A stretch of 64,000 nucleotides of DNA from Clostridia bacterium (GCA_017397955.1 JAFQHL010000040.1:26972-90971), one strand, 5' to 3'. Positions 1 through 7,969 are shown, counted from the stretch's first letter. The notes: generated by a model from the letters alone, not told the origin. Translations and numbers: made by a program.

Positions 1-1
1 C

Positions 2-916
2 CTTTCCCTTGAGGAGGAAATAAGCCTTGTTTCCACAGAAGAGCAACGGCTGGATGTGTTTGCCGCTACGGCGGCGGATATAAGCCGCGCCAGAGCGCAA
101 GCGCTTATAGAACAAGGGCTTGTAACCGTTAACGGTGTCCTTGCACCAAAGCGAACAAAGCTGAAGGCGGGCGACCGCGTTACGGTACTGTTGCCCCCGC
201 CTGAGGATATAGAGGCAAAGCCACAAAACATCCCTATTGAGATAGTGTACGAGGACAGCGACCTGCTTGTGGTGAATAAGCCACAGGGAATGGTAGTGCA
301 TCCCGCGGCGGGAAACCCCGACGGCACGCTGGTCAACGCGCTGTTGTACCACCTTAAAGGTCAGCTTTCCTCTATTAACGGCAAGCTAAGACCCGGCATT
401 GTCCACCGTATCGACAAAGACACGGCAGGTTTGCTTATGGTGGCAAAGAACGATAAAGCTCACATTTCTTTGGCAGAGCAGATAGCCGCCCACAGCTTTA
501 CCCGCTGTTATGAGGCGGTGGTAAGAGGCTGTCCAAAAGAAGAATCGGGCACGGTTAACGCACCTATAGGTCGTCACCGTACCGACCGAAAGCGTATGGC
601 TGTGGTTACGGGCGGCAGGGATGCCGTAACCCATTACAAGCTTATAAAAGCCTATAGGGGATTTAGCCATCTGCGCTTACAGTTGGAAACAGGCAGAACC
701 CACCAGATACGCGTACACATGGCACATATAGGGCATCCCGTAGCAGGTGACCCTGTTTACGGCGGCGCAGAGCTGGCGGGACTTACAGGTCAATGCCTGT
801 TTGCAAAGCACATCGGTTTCAAGCACCCCACCGACGGCAGATGGTTGGAGTTTGAGGCGGAGCTACCCCAATTTTTTACCAAGACTCTAAATTATTTAGA
901 TAAAATCAGCGGCTAA
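2..916 (+). CDS. rluD: RluA/RluD-family 23S rRNA pseudouridine synthase, 5' truncated
   Basis: This enzyme isomerises uridine to pseudouridine in large-subunit rRNA. The reading frame is open from base 2, so the start lies before the window. The visible protein (about 304 residues) begins just ahead of an S4 RNA-binding domain (QRLDVFAA at about 44-67, then a SRARAQALIEQG helix). The catalytic domain carries HRIDKDTAGLL near nt 404-436; its Asp is the family nucleophile. RTHQIRVHMAHIGHPVAGDP near the C-terminus is also typical. A GTG at 56 could pose as a start but would remove the first strand of S4. Assignment to RluD rather than another RluA-type paralogue is by overall layout only. The next gene follows after 33 bp. 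Confidence 0.9.
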   Translation, partial: LSLEEEISLVSTEEQRLDVFAATAADISRARAQALIEQGLVTVNGVLAPKRTKLKAGDRVTVLLPPPEDIEAKPQNIPIEIVYEDSDLLVVNKPQGMVVHPAAGNPDGTLVNALLYHLKGQLSSINGKLRPGIVHRIDKDTAGLLMVAKNDKAHISLAEQIAAHSFTRCYEAVVRGCPKEESGTVNAPIGRHRTDRKRMAVVTGGRDAVTHYKLIKAYRGFSHLRLQLETGRTHQIRVHMAHIGHPVAGDPVYGGAELAGLTGQCLFAKHIGFKHPTDGRWLEFEAELPQFFTKTLNYLDKISG

Positions 917-949
917 TTACCGTAAAAGAATCAGCGGAGGATTTTTATT

Positions 950-1801
950 ATGGAAAACCAGCACATCCTGAAGGAAAGAGCGGCAAAAATGCGCTGCCTG
1001 ATTGTAAAGGCATTGCACGGCGCGGGTTCGGGTCACCCCGGCGGCTCTCTTTCCTGTGCAGACATTGTAAGCTATTTGTATTTTAGCAAAATGAACATTT
1101 CTGCGGCAGACCCCAAAAACCCCGACAGAGACCGTTTTGTTATGTCCAAAGGCCACGCTTGCCCCGCTTTTTATGCCGCTTTGGCTATGAAGGGCTATTT
1201 CCCCGAAGAAGAGCTTTGGAGCTTGCGTAAGCTTGGCGGTATGCTTCAGGGTCACCCCGATATGGTAAACACCCCCGGTGTGGATATGTCCACCGGCTCC
1301 TTGGGTCAGGGTGTTTCCGCCGCTTGCGGGATCGCTTTGGCAGGCAAGGCGGACGGCAAGGACTACCGCGTATACACCATCCTCGGTGACGGTGAGATAC
1401 AGGAAGGTCAGGTTTGGGAGGCTGCAATGTTTGCCGCCCATTACAAGTTGGATAATCTTACCGCGTTTATAGATTATAACGGTTTGCAGATAGACGGTGA
1501 TGTGCACAAGGTTATGAGCCCCGCACCCATAGATAAGAAGTTTGAAGCCTTCGGCTGGCATGTTCAGGTTATTGACGGACACTGCTTTGAAGAGATTGAT
1601 GCAGCAGTTCGCGCTGCTGAGGCAGTTACGGACAAGCCCTCCGCTATAATTTGCCGCACCGTTAAGGGCAAGGGCGTTTCCTTTATGGAAAACAACGCAG
1701 GCTGGCACGGCAAAGCGCCCAACGCAGAGCAGTATGCGGTAGCGGAAGCAGAGCTTGCCGCCGCTTACGAAAAGGCACTTGAGGAGGTTGAGGGCAAATG
1801 A
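950..1801 (+). CDS. transketolase, N-terminal (TPP-binding) subunit
   Basis: This is the N-terminal half of a split transketolase (283 aa), which moves two-carbon ketol units in the non-oxidative pentose phosphate pathway. The thiamine-diphosphate signature is visible as GDGEIQEGQ followed about 25 residues later by DYNGLQ (GDG-x(n)-N). [12 protein letters not shown] and SKGHACPA near the N-terminus are family motifs. The start has a GGAGG about 9 nt upstream. The stop overlaps the start of the C-terminal subunit by 4 nt (ATGA), implying translational coupling and 1:1 synthesis. Two-gene transketolases are common in Clostridia and archaea. Confidence 0.95.
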   Translation: MENQHILKERAAKMRCLIVKALHGAGSGHPGGSLSCADIVSYLYFSKMNISAADPKNPDRDRFVMSKGHACPAFYAALAMKGYFPEEELWSLRKLGGMLQGHPDMVNTPGVDMSTGSLGQGVSAACGIALAGKADGKDYRVYTILGDGEIQEGQVWEAAMFAAHYKLDNLTAFIDYNGLQIDGDVHKVMSPAPIDKKFEAFGWHVQVIDGHCFEEIDAAVRAAEAVTDKPSAIICRTVKGKGVSFMENNAGWHGKAPNAEQYAVAEAELAAAYEKALEEVEGK

Positions 1802-2724
1802 GCAAGATAGCAACAAGAATGGCTTACGGTCAGGCGCTTTGCGACCTTGGCGAAAAGTATGATTTTATAGTAATGGATGCGGACCTTTCCGGCTCTACCC
1901 AAACAGGTATGTTTGCCGCTAAGTTCCCCGAAAGATTTTTTAACTGCGGTATAGCGGAACAGAATATGCTTTCCGTTGCCGCAGGTATTGCCTCTACTGG
2001 CAAGCCCGTATTTGTTTCCTCCTTTGCCATGTTTGCTGTCGGAAGAGCTTATGAGCAGATACGCAACTCCGTGTGCCATCCCGGGCTTAACGTAAAGATA
2101 TGTGCAAGCCACGCAGGCGTTACCGTTGGCGAAGACGGCGCAACCCACCAGTACAGCGAGGATTTGGCAGTACTCCGCACTATCCCCGGTCTTACCATTG
2201 TCAGCCCCGCTGATGCAACTGAAGCTTATGCGGCAATAGAGGCTGTACTTAAGCACGAAGGGCCTGTATATGTAAGACTTGGTCGATTTGCCGTACCCGT
2301 TGTTTTTGAAAAAGAAAATTACAAGTTTGAGCTTGGTAAAGCCGTACCTATATATGAAGGCGACGACGCCGTTGTTTTTGCAACCGGTATAATGCTTGCC
2401 GCCGCTATGGAAGCAAGAGATATTCTTGCCAAGGACGGCATAAATATCTCCGTTGTCAACGTACACACCATTAAGCCCCTTGATAAAGAAACCGTTATAA
2501 AGTATGCTACTAAAACAGGCAGAGTTGTTACCGCAGAGGAGCACACCGTTATTGGCGGCTTGGGCGGTGCGGTTGCAGAAGTGCTTGCAGAAAACGCACC
2601 CACCAAAATGAAGCGCGTTGGCCTTAACGACGTGTTTGGCACCAGCGCACCCGCAGGGCAGTTGCTTGACCATTACAAGCTTAACGCAGCAGGCATCGTG
2701 GACGCCGTTAAGTCCTTAATGTAA
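1798..2724 (+). CDS. transketolase, C-terminal (pyrimidine-binding) subunit
   Basis: This is the C-terminal half of the split transketolase (308 aa). It has the Pyr domain ([18 protein letters not shown], with the conserved Glu that activates TPP) and the C-terminal transketolase domain ([19 protein letters not shown]). It must pair with the product of the preceding gene to form an active site, and the 4-nt overlap between the genes fits that. A related domain order occurs in DXP synthase, but the two-subunit layout and length fit transketolase. The next gene starts 4 bp after the stop. Confidence 0.95.
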   Translation: MSKIATRMAYGQALCDLGEKYDFIVMDADLSGSTQTGMFAAKFPERFFNCGIAEQNMLSVAAGIASTGKPVFVSSFAMFAVGRAYEQIRNSVCHPGLNVKICASHAGVTVGEDGATHQYSEDLAVLRTIPGLTIVSPADATEAYAAIEAVLKHEGPVYVRLGRFAVPVVFEKENYKFELGKAVPIYEGDDAVVFATGIMLAAAMEARDILAKDGINISVVNVHTIKPLDKETVIKYATKTGRVVTAEEHTVIGGLGGAVAEVLAENAPTKMKRVGLNDVFGTSAPAGQLLDHYKLNAAGIVDAVKSLM

Positions 2725-2728
2725 GCCT

Positions 2729-3433
2729 ATGAAAAAACCGATAATTGCACTTTACCCTTCCTATGTGGCATCAGAAGGCCGTCAGCAAGTGCTTATGCGT
2801 TATATCCGTGCAGTAGAAATGTCAGGCGGCGCACCCTTTTTGCTCCCCCTGACCACCGATGCTGATATAATAGAGACCATGGTCGATATGTGCGACGGTG
2901 TGATTTTTACGGGCGGTGACGACGCGCACCCCCGCCACTACGGCGCCTGTCTGCACGAGGGCTGTGGCGACCTGTGCCCTGAGCGTGATGCGGGCGAGAT
3001 GGCGTTTGCAAAGCAGTTTTTAAAAACCAAAAAGCCTTTTCTTGCAATTTGCCGCGGCATACAGCTTATAAATATAATGTACGGCGGCACCTTGTATCAG
3101 GATATTAACTTAGAGCGTGGCAGAGGGCTTGTGCACAGACAACAGCCACCCTATACCCACGGCACCCACGGCGTAAAACTTAACAAAGACGGCTTTATTG
3201 CAAAAATTGTTGGCAGTGATGAGCTATGGGTAAACAGTATGCACCACCAGGCAGTAAAACAGCTTGGCAAGGGACTTGTTATTGAAGGTTATGCCACAGA
3301 CGGCGTAACAGAAGCACTTATAGCTACCGACCGTCCCTTTGGTGTGGCGGTACAATGGCATCCCGAATGTATGGTGGATACGGACGAAGCTTCTTTAAAG
3401 TTCTTTAAAGCTTTAATCAAAGCCGCAAAATAA
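2729..3433 (+). CDS. class I glutamine amidotransferase-like hydrolase (peptidase C26, PuuD-type)
   Basis: A 234-aa protein of the gamma-glutamyl-gamma-aminobutyrate hydrolase type. The nucleophile elbow is FLAICRGIQLINIMYGG (Cys in AICRG) and the catalytic His-Glu lies in VQWHPE near the C-terminus. MHHQAVK is also typical of this family. Family members hydrolyse gamma-glutamyl amides; the substrate cannot be told from sequence, and no polyamine genes lie nearby. It sits 4 bp behind transketolase and is probably co-transcribed. A strong hairpin follows 10 bp after the stop. Confidence 0.85.
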   Translation: MKKPIIALYPSYVASEGRQQVLMRYIRAVEMSGGAPFLLPLTTDADIIETMVDMCDGVIFTGGDDAHPRHYGACLHEGCGDLCPERDAGEMAFAKQFLKTKKPFLAICRGIQLINIMYGGTLYQDINLERGRGLVHRQQPPYTHGTHGVKLNKDGFIAKIVGSDELWVNSMHHQAVKQLGKGLVIEGYATDGVTEALIATDRPFGVAVQWHPECMVDTDEASLKFFKALIKAAK

Positions 3434-3442
3434 GCATAGTTA

Positions 3443-3474
3443 ACCCCCTTAACGGATTTTTCCGTTAAGGGGGT
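3443..3474 (+). terminator. perfect 14-bp hairpin after the amidotransferase gene
   Basis: ACCCCCTTAACGGA (3443-3456), loop TTTT, TCCGTTAAGGGGGT (3461-3474). All 14 pairs are Watson-Crick. No T-run follows, so it may act as an mRNA 3'-end stabiliser or as the outer arm of the adjoining repeat element rather than as a classical intrinsic terminator. Confidence 0.6.
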
Positions 3475-3696
3475 CAGACCGCTGACAAAGGCACAGAACG
3501 CGAAAAAAGAAAATACGGTTACTATAAAGTGAAAATTTCGGGGAAAATTTCCCCGAAATTTTTGTATATTTTCATATTTTTTCGTTCGAAACGAACCTCG
3601 GCTCACAGTACTCAGTACAGTTCTCGCCTCGGTTCGTTTTGTCTGCACTCTTTCTCAGCAGTCTGCCAAGCTGATGACAAGGTTTGTCATCAGCTT
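3474..3696 (+). repeat. hairpin-rich intergenic repeat element, copy A (223 bp)
   Basis: A non-coding element found a second time, inverted, at 16660-16883. In order: conserved left end CAGACCGCTGACAAAGGCAC (3475-3494); AT-rich spacer; internal perfect hairpin 3532-3562; small hairpin GTTCG-AAA-CGAAC; conserved core ending GCCTCGGTTCGTT; CTCAGCAGTCTG right end; and hairpin AAGCTGATGACAA-GGT-TTGTCATCAGCTT (3668-3696). The left end and the inverted right end match imperfectly over about 23 bp (CAGACYGCTGASAAAG...CAGAC), like terminal inverted repeats. No ORF of note. It lies between convergent genes, directly downstream of the amidotransferase gene. Confidence 0.85.
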
Positions 3697-3697
3697 G

Positions 3698-3726
3698 AAA
3701 TCGCCGTTTACGGCGATTTTATTTTT
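3698..3726 (+). terminator. intrinsic terminator at the right edge of repeat copy A
   Basis: AAATCGCCG (3698-3706), loop TTTA, CGGCGATTT (3711-3719), followed by TATTTTT. Stem plus T-run fits an intrinsic terminator for plus-strand transcripts that have read through the repeat element. It lies 6 bp before the end of the convergent minus-strand gene. Confidence 0.7.
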
Positions 3727-3731
3727 GTCAA

Positions 3732-3965
3732 TTATTCGTGTTCAGCAATCCAAGCTTCAACCTTGTTCTTTGCTATTCTCTTTATGTCTTCTGTGGGGTA
3801 GGGGCTGTTTTCGCCGCCGTTAACATAAATAAAATAAGAACCGGTAGGGGTTTGGTAAAGGCTTTCTTCATAACCTTCAGAATCACCAAAACAACCAACG
3901 CAAATCTTCTTTACAAGAGTAGCGGTTTCGGTATCGTATTCGCACTTGCAAATTGTCTTTTTCAT
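3732..3965 (-). CDS. small conserved hypothetical protein (YDTETA motif)
   Basis: A 77-aa protein with a good ribosome site (AAGGAG about 8 nt before the ATG). It begins MKKTICKCEYDTETATLV and contains two CxxC-like Cys (ICVGC) and an LYQTPTGSYFIYVNGG segment. From memory this resembles a widespread small Firmicutes family with a YDTxTA start and a TGxYFLYxxGG middle, of unknown function and often on mobile elements; that link was not checked. No membrane segment is seen. It is monocistronic and converges on repeat copy A. No function is proposed. Confidence 0.7.
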   Translation of the reverse strand: MKKTICKCEYDTETATLVKKICVGCFGDSEGYEESLYQTPTGSYFIYVNGGENSPYPTEDIKRIAKNKVEAWIAEHE

Positions 3966-4141
3966 TTGTTAGCTCCTTATATTATTTTTACGGTACTATT
4001 ATAATATTTACAAAGCGTTCAGTCAAGATACATTTAGCAAGAAATAACAAGGGCTTTTTCTTATAATTTGTTGTAATATACACAAAAACAGTGTACGTTT
4101 AGCCTTTGTGTTGCAAGTTTTTTGTCTTGTAGCGTGCATTT

Positions 4142-5197
4142 TTATGTAACTGAAATAATAATATCGCATTTGTTGGGTATATTGAAATGTTCAAAATATC
4201 TGTTTTCCATAGGTATCCATTCATTAAAAAAACGCTCTGCCAATGTCTCGGTGTTTCTCTTCATAATGCGCTTCTTTTGCGAGACACGGTCTATGTCCAA
4301 AAAAACAGATAAGTCATAGCTTTTATTCAAATATGGATGAGTAGAGTATACCCCTTCTATGACACTGAGTTTTTTTGGAAAGACAGTGATTGCATCAATT
4401 AGCCTTTTCGTAGAGCAGTCATAGGGTCTGTAAACGACTTTTTCGCCTGCCCACAGCGGTGCAACTATTTCTTCTGAAAAACGCTCTCGGTCAAAATTCC
4501 CACCTATCTCAGCCAATCGAGCAGCTGTTCTTTGCTCAGGTCGTAAGAAAAAGTCATCTGTGTGAAAAGTGTTGCAATCATACAACTGTTCAAGCGTTTT
4601 GCTAAGTGTGGTTTTTCCGCTTGCGCTTCTGCCCTCTATTGCTAACTTAACGTTTCCTTTTTCAAGCATACTGTCAAGCTTTGCAAACAGTTTTATAAAT
4701 TGAATGTATCGGTTTGAGATAACTCTGTACGCAGGCTTATATTCTGATCTGAATTGTTCGGAATGGTGTAAGGCACAGAATCCTTCGTTTTTCCATTTGG
4801 TAACTTCTTTATTAAACTCATCGTACATAAAGGGAAGTTTGCCTTCACATATAAGCTCTTTTACAGCATTAAGCTTTGTTTCCAATAGATTTACGTTGCT
4901 ATTGTTATCCTTTGCGGAAAGAAAAAACAGCTTTCCCAAGGTATTTGCGCTAAGCCCGTATTGTAAAAACGACAAACTTACACGGCTGTATTCTCCATCC
5001 AACGGTTCAATAAGCTCGTTATTTAGGGTGTTAAGATTTGCAGTTTCGCTATTTATGCGTTCTATAATTTGTTCTGTTGAAGACACTGCGTGTTCGCAAC
5101 CAAATGTACTCTGATGCAAAAATTTTAAAATATCTTGTATTTGCAATAGGGGATAGCTGTTATAGTGATTTATTATAAGCTCTTTTGTGTTGTACAT
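4142..5197 (-). CDS. P-loop uridine-kinase-like protein with N-terminal unknown domain
   Basis: A 351-aa two-part protein. Residues about 1-170 form an unassigned domain with FGCEHAV and ALHHSEQFRSEYKPAYRVIS. Residues about 175-351 are a uridine kinase-type P-loop NTPase: Walker A GRSASGKTT, then TDDFF, FDRERF and VIEGVYSTHPYL. It probably phosphorylates a small molecule. Its start overlaps the stop of the ECF S-component gene by one base (TAATG), so the two are translationally coupled. I infer that it traps or activates whatever that transporter imports; the substrate is unknown. A 176-bp gap separates it from the next gene, and no clear terminator was found there. Confidence 0.8.
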   Translation of the reverse strand: MYNTKELIINHYNSYPLLQIQDILKFLHQSTFGCEHAVSSTEQIIERINSETANLNTLNNELIEPLDGEYSRVSLSFLQYGLSANTLGKLFFLSAKDNNSNVNLLETKLNAVKELICEGKLPFMYDEFNKEVTKWKNEGFCALHHSEQFRSEYKPAYRVISNRYIQFIKLFAKLDSMLEKGNVKLAIEGRSASGKTTLSKTLEQLYDCNTFHTDDFFLRPEQRTAARLAEIGGNFDRERFSEEIVAPLWAGEKVVYRPYDCSTKRLIDAITVFPKKLSVIEGVYSTHPYLNKSYDLSVFLDIDRVSQKKRIMKRNTETLAERFFNEWIPMENRYFEHFNIPNKCDIIISVT

Positions 5198-5730
5198 TAT
5201 TTTCTCCCGTTAACACGGATTTTTTCCGTTAGAATAACGATTATAGGAATTAAAACTATCTGTAAAATTATACCTGGGATTGCGTTTGTAACAGCACCTG
5301 CCCAAAAAGCTGAAAAGCTAAAAGCGGTACCTTTTATCCCTAAGCAAGCGAATGTTGCAGCGCCCCAAACAAGCCTGCCAAGTATCATAGATATTATAAG
5401 AGTACAGTAAATGTATAGCTTTTTACGTGGTAATACTCTATAAATTATGCCGCTGAAGGCACCATAAGCTGCTAGTTCAAACGCCATACACACAGCTGTA
5501 GGGAATAGAGACGGCATACCTAACGTTAGCGAGCGCAAAAGCGGTGCCGCAATACCAACTGCGCCACCCCATTGCCACCCGCATATAAATCCGCATAGAA
5601 AAATGGGTATGTGCATAGGGCAAAGCATAGCACCTATCTCTGCTATTTGTCCCGTTAAAAATGGAAACAGATACGCAAGCGCGACAAATAATGCCGATAA
5701 AATCATTTTTGTGGTTTTGTTAAACTTCAT
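5197..5730 (-). CDS. ECF transporter S component (vitamin/precursor uptake)
   Basis: A 177-aa, strongly hydrophobic protein with about five to six membrane segments and the ECF S-component look (FPFLTGQIAEIGAML, MHIPIFLCGFICGW). S components bind a vitamin or precursor and dock onto a shared energising module (EcfA, EcfA', EcfT), which is not in this window. Loop residues do not let me name the substrate. It leads a two-gene operon with a P-loop kinase, behind a perfect sigma-A promoter and a structured leader. The ATG has GAGGTAGG upstream, outside the leader stems, so control by transcription attenuation is more likely than SD masking. Confidence 0.85.
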   Translation of the reverse strand: MKFNKTTKMILSALFVALAYLFPFLTGQIAEIGAMLCPMHIPIFLCGFICGWQWGGAVGIAAPLLRSLTLGMPSLFPTAVCMAFELAAYGAFSGIIYRVLPRKKLYIYCTLIISMILGRLVWGAATFACLGIKGTAFSFSAFWAGAVTNAIPGIILQIVLIPIIVILTEKIRVNGRK

Positions 5731-5750
5731 TTTCCTACCTCACAAAATTA

Positions 5751-5856
5751 AAGGTATCATTACCTCTGCAGAGATAATGATACCTTCATAGTATCGTTTT
5801 TAAAATAATAGGCACTGACGAAACTTCTGTTTCCCACGCTATCCTTCAGGACAGCA
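5751..5856 (-). promoter_or_regulatory. structured 5' leader, candidate riboswitch/attenuator
   Basis: On the minus-strand RNA, starting near 5856: stem 5838-5855 (GCTGTCC-TGAA-GGATAGC); stem 5820-5833 (GAAAC-AGAA-GTTTC); an 8-nt direct repeat GTCAGTGC at 5854-5861 and 5812-5819 bracketing them; then a long stem 5751-5786 with 16-nt arms around TGCA, followed by TTTAATTTT. The one imperfect pair is U-G on this strand but C-A on the other, which supports function in this RNA. A weaker alternative pairs GATAC (5791-5795) with the long stem's 5' arm. I cannot assign it to a known class; TPP, FMN, cobalamin, THF and purine consensus sequences were not recognised. Confidence 0.55.
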
Positions 5857-5861
5857 CTGAC

Positions 5862-5890
5862 ATTATAACAGACAAATAAAACACTGTCAA
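5862..5890 (-). promoter_or_regulatory. consensus sigma-A promoter for the ECF/kinase operon
   Basis: Minus-strand TTGACA (5885-5890), 17-bp spacer, TATAAT (5862-5867), with TGT just before the -10. Both hexamers are perfect. A promoter this strong normally needs downstream control, consistent with the structured leader that follows. Confidence 0.85.
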
Positions 5891-5891
5891 G

Positions 5892-6305
5892 TTATTGTTG
5901 GCAAATAACATAACTTAGTTTAGTCATTACATCCTCAATAAGCATGGTCGTATTAAGTTCCTTGACACCTGCAATTAAATTGTCACACTTGTTCATGGGA
6001 ATAAGTATGCGTGTAGCATTGGATTGCGCTACGGCAAGAGCCATTTTCGGTGTCACTTCACCTGTTAAAGAATCGGCAATAACTATACCTATAGGACCGA
6101 TAATTACGTTTGCTTTCCTGCATGCGACAATAACGGGATTTTCGCCCGTAGCAGCGTTTTTTGCGCCGGCTTTAAGCATTGCGGCGGTAGCTGTGGAATT
6201 TGTTCCTATGGCTGTTACAACCGCATTAGCGTATCGCGCGGAAATCTCTTTAACAAGTTGTGCGCCTAGCATTCCGCCATGACCGTCAATAATTGCAATA
6301 TTCAT
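5892..6305 (-). CDS. DUF3842 family protein
   Basis: A 137-aa protein matching the DUF3842 pattern: MNIAIIDGHGGMLGAQLV start (Rossmann-like Gly-rich turn), AVGTN-type AIGTNSTATAAMLKAGA, ANVIIGPIGIVIADSLTGE and IPMNKCDN. Function is unknown. It starts 6 bp after the stop of the solute-binding lipoprotein gene with no clear Shine-Dalgarno of its own, so it is probably read from the same transcript and may be translationally coupled. The ECF operon promoter begins directly after its stop. Confidence 0.85.
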   Translation of the reverse strand: MNIAIIDGHGGMLGAQLVKEISARYANAVVTAIGTNSTATAAMLKAGAKNAATGENPVIVACRKANVIIGPIGIVIADSLTGEVTPKMALAVAQSNATRILIPMNKCDNLIAGVKELNTTMLIEDVMTKLSYVICQQ

Positions 6306-6311
6306 GGCTTT

Positions 6312-7895
6312 TTATTTTGCGGCGTTTGCTTTAACCTTATTTACTGTAAGTTGAATATTCATCTCAATAAGGTCTTTCTGACCATCAACACGGGATTGGA
6401 TATTGGTGTCAAGTTCTTCTATGATGTTGGTGGTGTTCCATTTGCCGCCGAATACCTGTCCAAGGTCATAAATGCGGGAGCCGTAAACTATGTCAAGTAT
6501 TTCTGCGCTGTAGGGGTCACGTGCATCAGCCCTCTTAAGCTGCTTTTCATAATATTCGGGAGTCAAATAGTCCTTACTGTACGCGCCCAGTGCATCGATT
6601 ATCGTACCGAGCTGTTGACCTGCTTCGCCCTGAGCATTGGCACCTGTGGGAACAAACAAAACGCTGGTGATGTGTGTGCCCATATTATGGTAATACCTGT
6701 CATCAGATGCATTGTACTTGGGAATGGGAAGGAATCCAAAGTCATCTTCCATATCTCTGAAGTAGGGAAGATGTATGGGAGCGCATACATAGAACAGACC
6801 TCTACCTTCTTTAAAAGCGTTAATTACGGTCTTTTCATAAACATCTTCGCCTTCATATTTGGAAACGTATTCAGGCAAGTTGCCAATAAGAACATCATTG
6901 GTGTTGAGGTAAAGATTAACTGCATCGGTAAGTGCTGCATAGCCTTCGCCGCTTGCAAGTTCAAACACGGGCTCGTCATTGGCGTTTTTGTCAACTATTC
7001 TGTTACCGCTTGCAAGGAAGTGGTTGTAAACGCCACTTGTTTCGGAAAGCAAGCCGTAAACGTCAAATTCGTTTCTTACGCCGTCGGCGTTTGCATCGTA
7101 ACCAAAGCCTGTAACCTCTTTAACGAAAGCATCAAAGGTCCATTCGCCTTTTAAAGCCATATCATACAGGTCTTGGGGATTGCCTCCGTTTTCGATATAC
7201 AAATCCTTATTAAAGAACAAAAGAACAGTACCGTCGTTATCGTAGGTATTGATATCACCGAGAGCATAATACAGCTCACCGCAGATGGAAAGGTCATCAA
7301 CAGCGTTCTGGTCCCACCACGCTTGGTCAAGGTCAATGCCTAAATCCTTAAGGTCAACTAGAAGGCCGTCTTCTACGAATGCGTAGTAGTAGTAATAGGA
7401 CTCAAAACAGAAGTCATATTCAGCTGTGCCGCCTAAAATGTCTTCGTTGAGGGCTGTACGGATTTCACCGGGGGTGTTGGTGCTCATTTCGCCGGTGATA
7501 GTGCAGTTATAGTTCTTCTGAACTTCATCAACAACCTTTTTCTTTGCAAGGTTGATGTTGGTCATTGTACCGTCTTCAGAGTCTTCCCAAATTACTTCAC
7601 CCTGGAAGTCGATGGTGGGCTTACCATAGCCGAACCAACGCTGAAGAATGTAAAATTCACGACCGCCCATGTCGGTTGCTTCGGGAAGCTTGTCGGCATA
7701 AACAACATTGTCTTCCCCAATCTGACCAACGCTGCTGTCAGAAACGATGCCGGAAATTACGTTACTGCTGTCATTTGTATCAACAGATTCAGCGGGTGCT
7801 TGCGAACTGTTTGCATTTTCTTCTGTTTTGCCGCAAGCTGTAAAGCAAACAGCAATCATAAGAAGAGCTAACAATGTGCATAGGATTCTTTTCAT
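6312..7895 (-). CDS. extracellular solute-binding lipoprotein, paralogue 3 of 3
   Basis: A 527-aa ABC-type (sugar-class) binding protein. The N-terminus is a lipoprotein signal (MKR, hydrophobic stretch, CFTACGK with lipidated Cys about residue 21), followed by a Ser/Asn-rich linker. The body matches the two genes upstream almost throughout: NVVYADKLPEATDMGGREF, WFGYGKP, ALGDINTYDNDGT, GFLPIPKYNASDDRYYHNMG. The middle (about 330-390) differs most and may tune specificity. No permease or ATPase gene lies nearby, so it must use components encoded elsewhere. It has its own promoter and is followed within 6 bp by DUF3842. Confidence 0.88.
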   Translation of the reverse strand: MKRILCTLLALLMIAVCFTACGKTEENANSSQAPAESVDTNDSSNVISGIVSDSSVGQIGEDNVVYADKLPEATDMGGREFYILQRWFGYGKPTIDFQGEVIWEDSEDGTMTNINLAKKKVVDEVQKNYNCTITGEMSTNTPGEIRTALNEDILGGTAEYDFCFESYYYYYAFVEDGLLVDLKDLGIDLDQAWWDQNAVDDLSICGELYYALGDINTYDNDGTVLLFFNKDLYIENGGNPQDLYDMALKGEWTFDAFVKEVTGFGYDANADGVRNEFDVYGLLSETSGVYNHFLASGNRIVDKNANDEPVFELASGEGYAALTDAVNLYLNTNDVLIGNLPEYVSKYEGEDVYEKTVINAFKEGRGLFYVCAPIHLPYFRDMEDDFGFLPIPKYNASDDRYYHNMGTHITSVLFVPTGANAQGEAGQQLGTIIDALGAYSKDYLTPEYYEKQLKRADARDPYSAEILDIVYGSRIYDLGQVFGGKWNTTNIIEELDTNIQSRVDGQKDLIEMNIQLTVNKVKANAAK

Positions 7896-7928
7896 AGCAA
7901 TTCTCCTTGTTTATTTGTTCTTGACAAA

Positions 7929-7957
7929 AGTATAACACTCCTTGCCTTTTATGTCAA
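7929..7957 (-). promoter_or_regulatory. sigma-A promoter of binding-protein paralogue 3
   Basis: Minus-strand TTGACA (7952-7957), 17-bp spacer, TATACT (7929-7934), TGT before the -10, about 35 bp ahead of the start codon of the gene ending at 6312. Confidence 0.8.
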
Positions 7958-7969
7958 TATCAACAACAA

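Noticed and set aside
917..2673. Two ~300-codon minus-strand frames over the transketolase genes
   Set aside because: Both lie exactly opposite strongly recognisable genes and have aberrant composition; shadows.
3529..4004. Plus-strand frames running through repeat copy A and opposite the small YDTETA gene
   Set aside because: They cross several stable hairpins, lack ribosome sites and one is antisense to a better-supported gene.
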